A stretch of DNA of 64,000 nucleotides from Salinibacterium xinjiangense (GTDB taxonomy: Bacteria; Actinomycetota; Actinomycetes; Actinomycetales; Microbacteriaceae), in the NCBI RefSeq assembly GCF_014645015.1, contig NZ_BMLC01000001.1, positions 434,001 to 498,000 of the forward strand, given 5' to 3'. The stretch's first letter is position 1. The number at the start of each line of letters is the position of its first letter. This document shows, piece after piece, positions 1 to 8,515 of the stretch. The translations under genes and the position numbers were made by a program. Under the pieces are notes generated by a model, which saw only the letters and a program-made list of their open reading frames with translations, ran no database searches and had not been told where the DNA came from.

Positions 1-648
1 CTCAGGTACCTACAGATCATCGAACGCGCCACGATGACCCACCTGCGCGGCGTGCTCGTCACGGCCACTCATAAAGACGCACGGATCACGGCGTTCCTCA
101 CCACCTGGGCTTTCGAGAAGTATTGGATCGCTGACGCCTTCGAACAGATCGGTCTTGCACACCAGCCGGAAGGGACGGATGTCGACCGCGCTCCCTTCAT
201 CACCCCGGTGGAGCGCACCATCCGCGAAGCCATCTATGCGAACATCGTCGGCCTTCCGATGATCGCGGTGCACATGACGCTCGGTACCATCGACACGTGG
301 CTGAGCCAGGCGGCATATCGGCGGCTCATCGAAATCGAGCCGCATCCGCAACTCACCAGGACGATCGAGAAATTCCTCGCGCTGAAAGACCGACAGCTGG
401 AGTTCTTCGAGCTCCAGTCCCGGTACCGCCTGACGGAGTCGGCGCAGGCTCGAAAGATCACGAAGCGCCGCCTCGTGAAGACTCCATGGCCGATCGGCGC
501 GAAGGCCGAGCCGCCCCACGAGACAGAATTCCTTTTCCAGCGGCTCTTCGGATCAGCTAGAGAGATCATCAGCGAGCTCGACGCCCGCATCGATTCCCTT
601 CCCGGCCAGTCCGGGCTCAACCTCATTCGAAAGGCCGCCAGGCTGTGA
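1..648 (+). CDS. Ferritin-like protein with degenerate metal site (5' end outside window)
   Basis: The reading frame is open from base 1, so the N-terminus lies upstream; an internal ATG at 34 is probably not the start, because homology to the downstream gene at 3096 begins before it (RYLQIIERAT here, RYMADIEYHT there). The two proteins align through most of this fragment, so they are paralogs of a helical ferritin-like / acyl-ACP-desaturase-like fold. The paralog keeps likely di-iron ligands (E45, E77/H80, E141, E171/H174). Here only the first Glu survives; the ExxH pairs are replaced by KYWI and KDRQ, so iron binding looks lost. The stop overlaps the GTG start of the reductase-HAD gene (GTGA), which implies translational coupling. 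A structural or regulatory partner of the catalytic paralog is one reading; that is inference. Confidence 0.7.
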   Translation, partial: LRYLQIIERATMTHLRGVLVTATHKDARITAFLTTWAFEKYWIADAFEQIGLAHQPEGTDVDRAPFITPVERTIREAIYANIVGLPMIAVHMTLGTIDTWLSQAAYRRLIEIEPHPQLTRTIEKFLALKDRQLEFFELQSRYRLTESAQARKITKRRLVKTPWPIGAKAEPPHETEFLFQRLFGSAREIISELDARIDSLPGQSGLNLIRKAARL

Positions 649-3077
649 CTGACGCTTCAAAGACGCCCGTACGCAAGACACCCCTCGCGGCCAAAGTTCC
701 AGCGAAGGCGTCAACGCCACGTAAGCCGCGCGCCACCCCTGCAGCCGCAGTGAAGAACACCATTCTCACCAACGAGCACGTGTTCATCACCGGAGGCACG
801 GGATTCGTGGGGCAGGCGCTGCTCGAACGACTGCTGTCGTCGCATCCTGACACCCGCATGACGTTGCTGGTTCGTGGCAAGGGCAGCCTGACCGGCCAGG
901 CAAGGCTTGCCGGTCTGCTGCGCAAGCCGGTCTTCAAGAACTGGATCGAGGCAATCGGCGAAGAGGAAGCTCATCGCCAGTTCGCCAGCCGTGTGACGGC
1001 CCACGAGGGCAGCCTCGGCAATGTCGGAACCCTCCCTGACGACATCGACGTGGTAATCCACAGCGCATCGACCGTGTCATTCGACCCGCCGATCGACGAA
1101 GCGTTCGACACCAACGTCGGCGGGGCGCACGGCGTGTACGGTGCCCTGCTGGCGAGCAAGAGCACCCCGCACGTCGTGCACATCTCCACGGCGTACGTCG
1201 GTGGAATCCGCAAGGGCATCGCGCCCGAAGCATCCCTCACCCATGAGGTCGACTGGCGCGCAGAGTATGAGGCCGCGAAGTCGGCCAGGATCCGAGTGGA
1301 GCTCGAGTCACGCCAGCCCGAAGCCCTTCGCGCCCAGCTCAGCGCGGCGAAGGCCCGCCACGGCAAGACCGGCCCACAGGCCGTTGCAGGATTCGCTGAG
1401 ACCGCAAGAAACGCCTGGGTGCGCGAACGTCTCGTGGATTACGGCCGCACCCGCGCCGAGAGCCTGGGCTGGACCGACGTCTACACGCTGACCAAGGCTT
1501 TCGCCGAGCGGGCCGCGGAAGAGCTGTGGGCCCAGTCAGGTCACCGCCTGTCGATCGTGCGCCCGTCCATCATCGAGAGCTCGCTGCACCACCCCTTCCC
1601 GGGCTGGATCGACGGCTACAAGGTCGCAGATCCGCTGATCATCGCCTACGGCCGCGGCCAGCTTCCGGATTTCCCGGGCCTGCCAGACTCGATCCTCGAC
1701 GTCATCCCCGTCGACTTCGTGGTCAACGCTGCGCTGGCTGTCGCTGCTCGTGATGCCCAGCCGAACGAGCCGAAGTACTACCACGTGAGCTCGGGAGCCA
1801 GCAACCCGCTGCCGTTCCACCGCATGTACGAGAACGTGAACAGGTACTTCACCGAAAATCCGCTGCCCGATGGCACGGGCCACATCACCGTGCCACTGTG
1901 GCGATTCCCCGGCGGTGTTCGCGTCGAGAACGCTCTCGCACGTCGTGAGAAGCAGGCGGCGACGGCGGAGTGGCTCATCGAGCACCTGCCGACGACTCCT
2001 CGCACCCGCGCCTGGCTCGATGTCGTCACGAAAGGCAAGCACGGCCTGCAGAAGCTTCGTGCGTTCACCGAGCTCTATCGGGCCTACGTGCAAACCGAGA
2101 TCATCTTCGACGATGCGAACACCCGCGCGCTGCTGCTCTCCCTACCCGAGCAAATCCAGGAGACCGAGGGATTCGACGTCACCGAGATCGACTGGGAGGA
2201 CTACTTCCAGAAGGTGCACTTCCCCGCTGTCACCACTCTCACACGCGCGTTCGGCAAGCGCCCTGCGGCCAAGGAACGCGCCACGCGTGCCCTGCCTCTG
2301 CGCTCAGATGTCGTCGCGATATTCGATCTCGAGGGCACCGTTCTCGAGTCGAACCTCGTCAAGCAGTACCTGCAGTTGTGGGCGGGAAGTGTGCCCCGAA
2401 AGCGAGTCGCTCACGACCTCGGTAATTTCGCGTTCTCTCTTCCCCGGTACATGCGGGCCGAGCGCCGCGACCGCGGTGAGTTCATCCGCACCTTCATGCG
2501 TCGCTATAAGGGCTTCAGGGTCAGCGAGATCGAAGGACTGGTGAGCGGCAGTTTCGGTCGCGCCATGCTCCGGCGTGCCCTGCCGGATGCATTGCGCCGA
2601 GTACAGGCGCACCGTGACGCGGGGCACCGCACGGTGCTGGTCACCGGAACGATCGACCTCATGGTCGAACCGTTCCTGCCCTACTTCGACGAGGTCGTTG
2701 CCGGAAGCATGCACGAACGCAACGGAGTTCTGACCGGATTCCTCGCCGATCCTCCGCTGGTCGATGAGGCCCGCGCCGCGTGGTTGCGTCACTACGCCGC
2801 CAAGAACGGTTTCGACCTCGAGCACTCCTACGGTTACGGCGACAGCCACGCCGACCTCGTCTGGCTCCAGCTGTTGGGAAACCCCAGCGTAGTAAACCCC
2901 GACATCAGCCTCTACCGCCACGCCATGGAAAAGCACTGGAACGTGCTCGACTGGAAACGTGGTTCCGCGACATCCAAGCCCATCCTGCCTATGCCTACGA
3001 ACAACACGGCAGCAGCAACCGACACCGCTGCACCCCAGGCCACACCGAGCACGGAAGGAGTCGGGCAGACCTCATAG
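645..3077 (+). CDS. Fatty-acyl-reductase-like SDR fused to HAD-IB hydrolase
   Basis: 810 residues. A basic Lys/Ala/Pro-rich leader (about 1-38) is followed by an extended-SDR domain of the male-sterility/NAD_binding_4 type: nucleotide loop GGTGFVG (about 50-56) and catalytic YTLTK (about 285). The C-terminal third is a HAD family IB phosphatase-like domain with motif I FDLEGT, motif II VTGT and motif III GDSHADLVW. Motif I carries Glu where most HAD phosphatases have the second Asp, which may weaken phosphatase activity. By family, the SDR part would reduce an acyl-CoA or acyl-ACP to aldehyde or alcohol; the HAD substrate is unknown. The GTG start at 645 overlaps the preceding stop, and another ferritin-like gene follows after 18 nt, so the three form one operon. 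A Thr/Ala-rich tail ends the protein. The substrate cannot be read from sequence. Confidence 0.8.
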   Translation: MTDASKTPVRKTPLAAKVPAKASTPRKPRATPAAAVKNTILTNEHVFITGGTGFVGQALLERLLSSHPDTRMTLLVRGKGSLTGQARLAGLLRKPVFKNWIEAIGEEEAHRQFASRVTAHEGSLGNVGTLPDDIDVVIHSASTVSFDPPIDEAFDTNVGGAHGVYGALLASKSTPHVVHISTAYVGGIRKGIAPEASLTHEVDWRAEYEAAKSARIRVELESRQPEALRAQLSAAKARHGKTGPQAVAGFAETARNAWVRERLVDYGRTRAESLGWTDVYTLTKAFAERAAEELWAQSGHRLSIVRPSIIESSLHHPFPGWIDGYKVADPLIIAYGRGQLPDFPGLPDSILDVIPVDFVVNAALAVAARDAQPNEPKYYHVSSGASNPLPFHRMYENVNRYFTENPLPDGTGHITVPLWRFPGGVRVENALARREKQAATAEWLIEHLPTTPRTRAWLDVVTKGKHGLQKLRAFTELYRAYVQTEIIFDDANTRALLLSLPEQIQETEGFDVTEIDWEDYFQKVHFPAVTTLTRAFGKRPAAKERATRALPLRSDVVAIFDLEGTVLESNLVKQYLQLWAGSVPRKRVAHDLGNFAFSLPRYMRAERRDRGEFIRTFMRRYKGFRVSEIEGLVSGSFGRAMLRRALPDALRRVQAHRDAGHRTVLVTGTIDLMVEPFLPYFDEVVAGSMHERNGVLTGFLADPPLVDEARAAWLRHYAAKNGFDLEHSYGYGDSHADLVWLQLLGNPSVVNPDISLYRHAMEKHWNVLDWKRGSATSKPILPMPTNNTAAATDTAAPQATPSTEGVGQTS

Positions 3078-3095
3078 GTTGGCCCGCGGCATCCC

Positions 3096-3896
3096 ATGGC
3101 ATTTGATATCGACAAATACACCTCCACGTCCAAGAAGGTCGTCTGGGGTGACCTCGACTTCGATCAGTTCCGCACCAACCCACTGCCCGAAAGCACGCTT
3201 CGAAGCCTCAGGTACATGGCAGACATCGAGTACCACACGGTCTGCTACCTGCGGGACCTGCTGGTCACCCCCTCCCACAAGGAAGCCGACGTCAGTGCCT
3301 TCATGACCATGTGGAACCGCGAGGAGTTCTGGCACGGGGAGGCCCTCGCGGCCGTTCTGGGTGCCCACGGCGTCACGCTCGATTTCGACCAACTCAAGGC
3401 GACCCGCCTGAAGCTGGGGTGGAAGGATCGCCTCGACCCCATCAAGCAGTCCCTGCTCGGCAACATCGTCGGCAAAGACTTCATCGCCGTGCACATGATC
3501 TGGGGCGCCGCCAACGAGTGGTCAGCGGTCGCGGCCTACAACCGCATGGCCGACCTCGAACAGCACCCCGTGCTCGCCGAACTGCTGCGTCGCATCGCCA
3601 AGCAGGAGGCACGCCACGTCGCCTTCTACGCTACGCAGGCCAGGGAGCGTCTCGGCAAGAGCAGGAAGGCACAGGTGCTCGCGCGCTTTGCCCTCAAGAA
3701 TGCCTGGGGTCCCGTCGGCTCGAGCGTCATGGATCCAGCGGAGGTCACCCACGTCATGGGCCACATCTTCGCCGGCCCCGAGGGGCTGCGCGAGATCCGC
3801 AAGCTCGACGAACACATCTCCCGCATGCCTGGGCTCGACGGGCTCACCATCGTCGAGAACTCGCTCCGCAACAAGTACGGATACGTCGCGGCCTGA
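3096..3896 (+). CDS. Ferritin-like di-iron protein (acyl-ACP-desaturase-like)
   Basis: 266 residues, all helical in character. Likely di-iron ligands sit in the order expected for ferritin-like oxidases: E45 in DIEYHT, E77 and H80 in REEFWH, E141 in NEWSA, E171 and H174 in QEARH. It is the intact paralog of the degenerate protein that opens the window. The gene follows the acyl-reductase/HAD fusion after 18 nt with no clear ribosome-binding site, so it probably depends on read-through or coupling. The context (acyl reductase plus di-iron protein) suggests oxidation or desaturation of a fatty chain, or a fatty-aldehyde-consuming step; this is inference. A general ferritin-like oxygen-scavenging role is the alternative. 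Confidence 0.75.
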   Translation: MAFDIDKYTSTSKKVVWGDLDFDQFRTNPLPESTLRSLRYMADIEYHTVCYLRDLLVTPSHKEADVSAFMTMWNREEFWHGEALAAVLGAHGVTLDFDQLKATRLKLGWKDRLDPIKQSLLGNIVGKDFIAVHMIWGAANEWSAVAAYNRMADLEQHPVLAELLRRIAKQEARHVAFYATQARERLGKSRKAQVLARFALKNAWGPVGSSVMDPAEVTHVMGHIFAGPEGLREIRKLDEHISRMPGLDGLTIVENSLRNKYGYVAA

Positions 3897-4010
3897 TTTT
3901 CTTTCGCGATCGGCGTCATAGTCGCACCGATCGGCAGTCTCTCCCTGTGAGCAGCTATCCACTGCTCATGTGTGCTCACCCCGCGCGCACGGTCGAGACG
4001 AACGGAAGAA

Positions 4011-4574
4011 ATGTCTGCCAACGCTGTTGTCACAGAGATCGAAGCCAGGCTCCTGGAGGGTGCGGGCACCGGGGACGCCGTCGCATTCAGCGAGCTGTAC
4101 AACCGGATGAGCCCGCGCATCCTCGGCCTGATCATCCGGGTGCTCCGCGATCGCGCGCAGTCGGAGGAGGTCGCCCAGGACGTCTTCGTCGAGATCTGGC
4201 AGCATGCAGCCCGCTTCGATGCGGCGCGCGGCAGCGCAGTCGGGTGGATGCTGCGCATAGCCCACAGCCGTGCCATCGACCGGGTCAGGGCCTCCGAGGC
4301 GAGCATGGCGCGCGACTGGCACCAGGGCATCCGGGAACTCAATCACACCCAGGATGCAACGGACGAGGTCGTCTCACTGCGGCTGCAGAGCGTGAAGATC
4401 GCTGAGGCGATGAAGTCACTCCCCGAACTCCAGCGCCAGGCCATCGATCTGACTCACCTGCAGGGGCTGACGCAGACCGCTGCGGCTGAACTGCTGTCGG
4501 TGCCGGTCGGGACCGTCAAGACTCGCGTCCGCACCGGGCTAGCGAGGCTGCGCAAGCAGCTCGAGGCCGCGTAG
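4011..4574 (+). CDS. sigK: ECF RNA polymerase sigma factor, SigK-like
   Basis: 187 residues from ATG 4011, chosen because GGAAG lies just upstream; a longer GTG start at 3972 lacks a ribosome-binding site. Region 2 is clear (FSELYNRMSPRILGLIIRVL, then AEEVAQ-like SEEVAQDVFVEIW and AIDRVR), and region 4 has LPELQRQAIDL followed by the helix-turn-helix VPVGTVKTRVRTGLARLRK. The layout matches actinobacterial SigK. In that family the membrane anti-sigma factor RskA is usually encoded directly downstream. Here the next gene is on the opposite strand only 11 nt away, so no cognate anti-sigma is present in the expected place. Assignment to ECF is firm; to the SigK subgroup moderate. Confidence 0.85.
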   Translation: MSANAVVTEIEARLLEGAGTGDAVAFSELYNRMSPRILGLIIRVLRDRAQSEEVAQDVFVEIWQHAARFDAARGSAVGWMLRIAHSRAIDRVRASEASMARDWHQGIRELNHTQDATDEVVSLRLQSVKIAEAMKSLPELQRQAIDLTHLQGLTQTAAAELLSVPVGTVKTRVRTGLARLRKQLEAA

Positions 4575-4585
4575 GTGTTGCTGCC

Positions 4586-5989
4586 CTAGTCGCCGGACGG
4601 CTCTGCCCCGAGGTCGGCGAACTTCGCCGCCATGGTCGGATTTCCGCGGGTGAGCTTCTTGATCGTGACATCCTGGGCCTTGTCGTTGGCCAGTCGGAGG
4701 TTGCGGTTCGTGCCGAGCAGGGCCTCTTTTGTCTTCTGCAGGTGGTCGATGGATTTGTCGATCTCATCCACGGCCGTCTGGAAGCGCCGGGTGGCGAGGT
4801 CGAAGTTGCGCGCAAATCCTCCCTTGAACGACTCGAGTTCTTCCTCGAAATGGGTGATGTCGATGCTCTGTGCCCTCACGAGCGCCAACTCCGACTTGTA
4901 CTGGAGCGCATTCAGCGCGGCGTTCCGCAGGACCGTGATAATCGGGATGAAGAACTGCGGACGCACGACATACATTTTGGGAAAGCGGTGCGACACGTCG
5001 ACGATTCCGGTGTTGTAGAGCTCACTATCCGGCTCCAGCAGCGAAACGAGCACCGCGTATTCGCAGCCCTTCTCGATGCGATCCTTATCGAGCTCCTTGA
5101 GGAAATCCTCGTTCTTGTGCTTGGTCAGCGTCGTGTCGCTCTCGTTTTTCATCTCGAACATGATCGAGACGATCTCCGTACCGGCGTTGTCGGAGTCACG
5201 GAAGATGTAATCGCCCTTGCTGCCGGTGCGCGCGTCGTTGTCTTTCTCGAAGTACGCCCTCGGGAACGCGGTGGCACGGATCTGGTTGAACGTCGTCTCG
5301 CAGTGCTGCTCCAGGGTCTCGCCGACCATCTTCGTCGACAGCTTCGCCTTCATGTCGCGCAGTCGCTCGATCGCGTCATCCCGGTCCCTGATCTGGGTCT
5401 CGTATTTGTCCCTGAGCGACGTCTCGGCCAACTGCTTCTCCAGCTCGACGCGCTCGAGGCCGTTCTTCAGGTCGTCGCGTTCCTTCTCCACCGCGCCGAG
5501 CGCTTCGATGATGGCCAGCTTCTGCGAAACTTCGCCGGCATCGAGCTGTGCCTTCAACTCCTGGATCTGCGAGTCCTTCGTCGCTGAGACCTTCTGCAGT
5601 TCGTTAGACAGCTTCGCTTCGGCAAGATCGGCGACAGAATCTGTTTTCTGCCTGGCCTGCTGAAGTTCCGTCACCAGGGCGTCGCGTTCCTTCTCCACGA
5701 CGCTGAGAGCCTCGACCACTGCAAGCTTGCGTGTTACCTCACCGGCGTCGAGCTTCGCCTTGAGATCCTGGATCTCCGCATCTCTCGAGGCGCCGGCTTT
5801 TTGCAGCTCGGTCGACATCCGCATCTCGGCGAGCTCCATCGCGCTGCGCTTGTCCTGCTCCGCAAATTCGAGCCGCTCGTGCAGCTGCTGCTCGAATTCA
5901 CTGTCGCGAACCTGTTTCGCGATGTCGGCGTATCCTGCCTCATCGATCTTGAACGCCTTGCCGCAATGCGGGCACGTAATCTCGTGCAT
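4586..5989 (-). CDS. DUF2130 coiled-coil protein with zinc ribbon
   Basis: 467 residues from ATG 5989 (a TTG lies one codon upstream). The N-terminus has a single CPHCGKAF knuckle, followed by a long charged coiled coil (about 25-205) and the conserved DUF2130 domain. That domain contains a D...E-x-K arrangement (GDYIF, then MFEMKNES) reminiscent of PD-(D/E)xK nucleases. The coiled coil holds an obvious internal duplication: residues about 55-108 and 124-177 repeat the pattern ELQK...LDAGEV...VEALxxVEKERD with a 69-residue offset. No function is established for the family; nuclease-like activity is inference. It ends convergently 11 nt from the sigma gene, and nothing intact lies upstream for about 1 kb. 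Confidence 0.75.
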   Translation of the reverse strand: MHEITCPHCGKAFKIDEAGYADIAKQVRDSEFEQQLHERLEFAEQDKRSAMELAEMRMSTELQKAGASRDAEIQDLKAKLDAGEVTRKLAVVEALSVVEKERDALVTELQQARQKTDSVADLAEAKLSNELQKVSATKDSQIQELKAQLDAGEVSQKLAIIEALGAVEKERDDLKNGLERVELEKQLAETSLRDKYETQIRDRDDAIERLRDMKAKLSTKMVGETLEQHCETTFNQIRATAFPRAYFEKDNDARTGSKGDYIFRDSDNAGTEIVSIMFEMKNESDTTLTKHKNEDFLKELDKDRIEKGCEYAVLVSLLEPDSELYNTGIVDVSHRFPKMYVVRPQFFIPIITVLRNAALNALQYKSELALVRAQSIDITHFEEELESFKGGFARNFDLATRRFQTAVDEIDKSIDHLQKTKEALLGTNRNLRLANDKAQDVTIKKLTRGNPTMAAKFADLGAEPSGD

Positions 5990-6494
5990 CAATGTGCCCC
6001 CTGGTTTCGGTCCACCGGCCGGCGTGGCTTCGTGACGAACCGAACAGCGACCGTGGAGAACTCCTCTGCATGTTATCGCTCGGGCACGGAGCCGACCCGT
6101 TTTGCCGCCCCGCTCGGAACCGTGGAAAGTGACGAGCCCACTGGGTGATCGGAGCCGTCCCTCGCATCGAGAGCGCGGTAATCGTCGCTATCCTCGATCG
6201 TTAACGACAGTTTGTGCGCTTTCGATGACAGCGGTGCAAGCACAGCGCAGCGGAATGCGCCGGCGGGGAGCACCGGGATTCGAACACGGCCTCCCTGGAC
6301 CCTTACTGACTGCGTCCCGCAAAACACCGATGACAGCCTGTTATCCGGGATGCCGTACGGCCCCTCTTTTGGTGCTATTTTACCCAGCGATATTCTCAAA
6401 CGTGACTTCGACATGACCTCGATGACCCACGACCCCGCATAGGAGCACCGCCCGCTGTTTCCAGGTTTTTCCGGCGGGTAATCGATCTCATCCT
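5990..6494. other. Non-coding stretch upstream of the DUF2130 gene
   Basis: No convincing coding frame on either strand. The part next to the DUF2130 start should hold its promoter, though no clear hexamer pair was found. The only recognisable element is the tRNA-like 3' piece at 6262-6300, annotated separately. Confidence 0.5.
6262..6300 (-). other. tRNA 3'-end-like fragment (possible old attachment site)
   Basis: Read on the minus strand, this piece contains a T-arm-like stem-loop: CCGTG, loop TTCGAAT, CCCGG with four of five pairs, then TGCTCCC as an acceptor 3' half. The matching acceptor 5' half GGGAGCA and a D-arm/anticodon arm are not found upstream, so this is not a whole tRNA gene. 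Such fragments are left when elements integrate into tRNA genes, and recombinase remnants lie just beyond it. Chance similarity is possible. Confidence 0.35.
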
Positions 6495-6572
6495 GGCATT
6501 TTCGAACTCCGACATTTTCGAATCCCGACATTTTCAAACTCCGACATTTCGATGACTGACATTTCGATGACT
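6495..6572. repeat. Five tandem 15-16-bp repeats
   Basis: Five head-to-tail copies of a unit resembling GACATTTTCGAACTCC: 6495-6510, 6511-6526, 6527-6542 (16 bp each), then 6543-6557 and 6558-6572 (15 bp, GACATTTCGATGACT, two identical copies). The repeats are AT-richer than their surroundings. They could be iteron-like protein-binding sites of a decayed mobile element, or simple slippage products. Confidence 0.7.
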
Positions 6573-6629
6573 GCGGAGAAGGCCAGAGCAGCACGGGGTG
6601 TACGTCATGCCACTGGCACCGACCGCTGT

Positions 6630-6935
6630 ATGAGCCAGCAGGTTGACGCCGCTGTTACTGCGGGCAAGTTCACTGCGACCAAGTTCACCGGGGATGGGAT
6701 CACGGCTGACCGGTTGCGGCGGATGACTGCAGACCTCGCGCCAGCGCGGAGCGCAGCCGAGCAGGAATTGGAGGTGGCTCGACCTCGCTGCGCGCTCACT
6801 GGCCTCATGGGCGAGTGCGGCGTTCGAGTGGCGAGCGGTGGACACCAGCATGACCCGGGTCCGACTGATGTCACGGACCGTGGGCTTCACCCGGGCTGCT
6901 CGCCGGATTACGGTTCGGCAATCGGCTGAACTGAC
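6630..6935 (+). pseudogene. Possible serine-recombinase C-terminal remnant, frameshifted
   Basis: One frame reads AEQELEVARPRCALTGLMGE and the neighbouring frame continues FEWRAVDTSMTRVRLMSRTVGF then TRAARR. Joined across a frameshift near 6830 this resembles the C-terminal tail of large serine recombinases, where a Gly-rich segment is followed by a W-x-A-L-D-x-x-R-R-A-V stretch. No start region or catalytic domain is present. The similarity is weak and judged by eye, so the call is tentative. Confidence 0.3.
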
Positions 6936-7030
6936 CACGCCAGAGAAGGGCCGATGTCATGACACGGGTCTGCGCCCGTCCAGCGAAGAACACGCCGTCA
7001 GACACGCCGTCAGACACGCGACGTAGACGA

Positions 7031-7392
7031 ATGGTCGTAGACCTTTTCGTCGATGAGCGCGTCTCGGGCTCGCTCGCGAGCCGTCCGGGCCTCGATGAAC
7101 TACGGGCCTTCGCGAGCCGTGACAACACGATCGTGGTCCGGGTTTGGATCAGCTCGGGCGTTCAACCCAAGATCTGCTTCATCAGGTGGATACTCTGCGG
7201 GAGCGGGAAATCGCTTTTCGGATTCTCGACCTGGGTGTGGATTCCGCTACACCGGCCGGGTATCCGGTGCTCACCGTGATCGCGGCTGTCGCGGAGATGC
7301 CCGACCCCGACGGTCCGCAGGGTGCCCCGGTAGACGGGCCAGGCGGTGCTGAATTCCCAGCGCCGTTAGCGAAACCCGTCAGAGAGATGTGA
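7031..7392 (+). pseudogene. Serine resolvase/invertase remnant, frameshifted
   Basis: Two adjoining frames carry consecutive pieces of a resolvase catalytic domain: FVDERVSGSLASRPGLDELR then RDNTIVV up to about 7140, and DQLGRSTQDLLHQVDTLRER, then DLGVDSATPAG and VLTVIAAVAEM from about 7144. The typical resolvase order is sGxkxxRPxLdxl...GDtlvVwkLDRLGRS...TPxGrlv...aaxAE. A frameshift separates the halves near 7140. The N-terminus with the catalytic Ser (YxRVS) is missing, and the C-terminus departs from the family after AEM. The gene is dead and marks former mobile DNA. Just upstream, 6991-7018 holds just over two tandem copies of CACGCCGTCAGA. Confidence 0.65.
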
Positions 7393-7756
7393 ATCGAAGA
7401 GTGCGTTCGCAACCTACGGTTCGCACTCCAACAGCATCGCGTCAAAATCTCCACTGTGGGCCCGGGACGCAATGTCATCTTCGTAATCTTCCCCGGGTAT
7501 GACCCCAACCCCAGCCCCGCATTGCGCGACGAAATAGGAGACGATGAGCCAAACCGAGTAGCAGTTTGTCACCTGAACGAGTTGCTCTTGAAGGTAGGTC
7601 TGCCCCAGGGACGTGAGACGGCCCCAGACCGGACCTGATGTTGAGCATCTGGCGCTGGAGCGTTTCCTTGCTGAGGCGCCGGAACTGCGCGTGATGCACG
7701 CCGTCGCGATCGACCGCGAGACTACCGTCCGTGCCCATAAATCGCATCTCGCGCGA
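7393..7756. other. No gene recognised
   Basis: Open frames here are short, overlap one another, and show no family motif. The stretch lies between the resolvase remnant and a small membrane-protein gene and is probably decayed mobile DNA. Confidence 0.4.
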
Positions 7757-8117
7757 TCAGGTCAATGCCCAAACCAGTCCGAATGCCACTGTGATCAGGA
7801 CAACACCACAGGCAGCGCTGATGGCGACCCATTGCCGAAGGCGCAGGTTTTCGGTCCGGGGGACGAAGCGAAGGATCCCCCACCATACGCCACTCGAGAA
7901 AAGGACAAGGAAGGCCGACTCTACGAGGGTGGATACCGTTTCCCGATCCAGACCAGCTCCGCAGGCCTCCGAAAAGCACAGCCCCCATTGTGCGATGGAC
8001 CACGGCGGGAGGCTGAAAACGATCGCCACAGGAATGGCCCACACGAGGTGCAAAAAAAGCCAGTCGGTTCTTCGAATCAGGTGTCGGCGGTCCCTGGCGA
8101 TGAGGTGCGTTCGTCAT
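7757..8117 (-). pseudogene. Small three-helix membrane protein, probably frameshifted near its start
   Basis: The minus-strand frame 8113-7757 encodes a plausible membrane protein: a basic lead-in (RDRRHLIRRTDW), then hydrophobic segments LHLVWAIPVAIVFSLPPW, ESAFLVLFSSGVWWGIL and WVAISAACGVVLITVAFGL. The only start codon inside the frame is a TTG at 8053, in the middle of the first hydrophobic segment. An ATG at 8117 overlaps the stop of the upstream frame (TGATG) but is in a different frame; removing one base just after it would join it to the membrane-protein frame. A recent one-base frameshift, or a sequencing error, is therefore likely. No family recognised. Confidence 0.45.
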
Positions 8118-8317
8118 CAGCCCACGTTCACTGTGCCGTTGACGCTGAAGCATCCGGCCGACACGGTGCCGCCTATCGTCGACGTTCCGTTCATCGTGAG
8201 TTTGGCTTCGATTTTCACCGCGATGTTGCTGGACTCGCTGGATGTGGTGCCTGCCGACAAAGTCACACTGTTCGGGGAGGAGCACAGCGTTGCCCCGGGA
8301 ACGACGATAGTGACCAT
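8117..8317 (-). CDS. Small Ser/Thr/Gly-rich hypothetical protein
   Basis: About 66 residues, rich in Thr, Ser, Gly and Val, with beta-type repeats (LTMNGTSTIGGTVSAG, FSVNGTVNVG) that recall a surface-exposed or secreted strand-rich protein. There is no evident signal peptide; the frame stays open upstream to 8515, and that extension contains another TVNGTV motif, so this may be the end of a decayed longer gene. It overlaps the next gene's ATG by one base. Unrecognised. Confidence 0.3.
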   Translation of the reverse strand: MVTIVVPGATLCSSPNSVTLSAGTTSSESSNIAVKIEAKLTMNGTSTIGGTVSAGCFSVNGTVNVG

Positions 8318-8515
8318 ATGACTTTTGCCGTCTGCCGACCGGACCTGCGGCCGTTGATCAAGTCGAAGCCATCGGTGAAAAGGGTCGGGTCTCCTCGCAA
8401 GATTCACCGTCACGCCCCGGAGAGCCACACGGGAACACCCGGGCTGCCGATCATCTACCAGGGTGTTGCGGTCAATGCGCACGGTTCCGTTGACGGTCGA
8501 ACTCCACGGGGCCAT

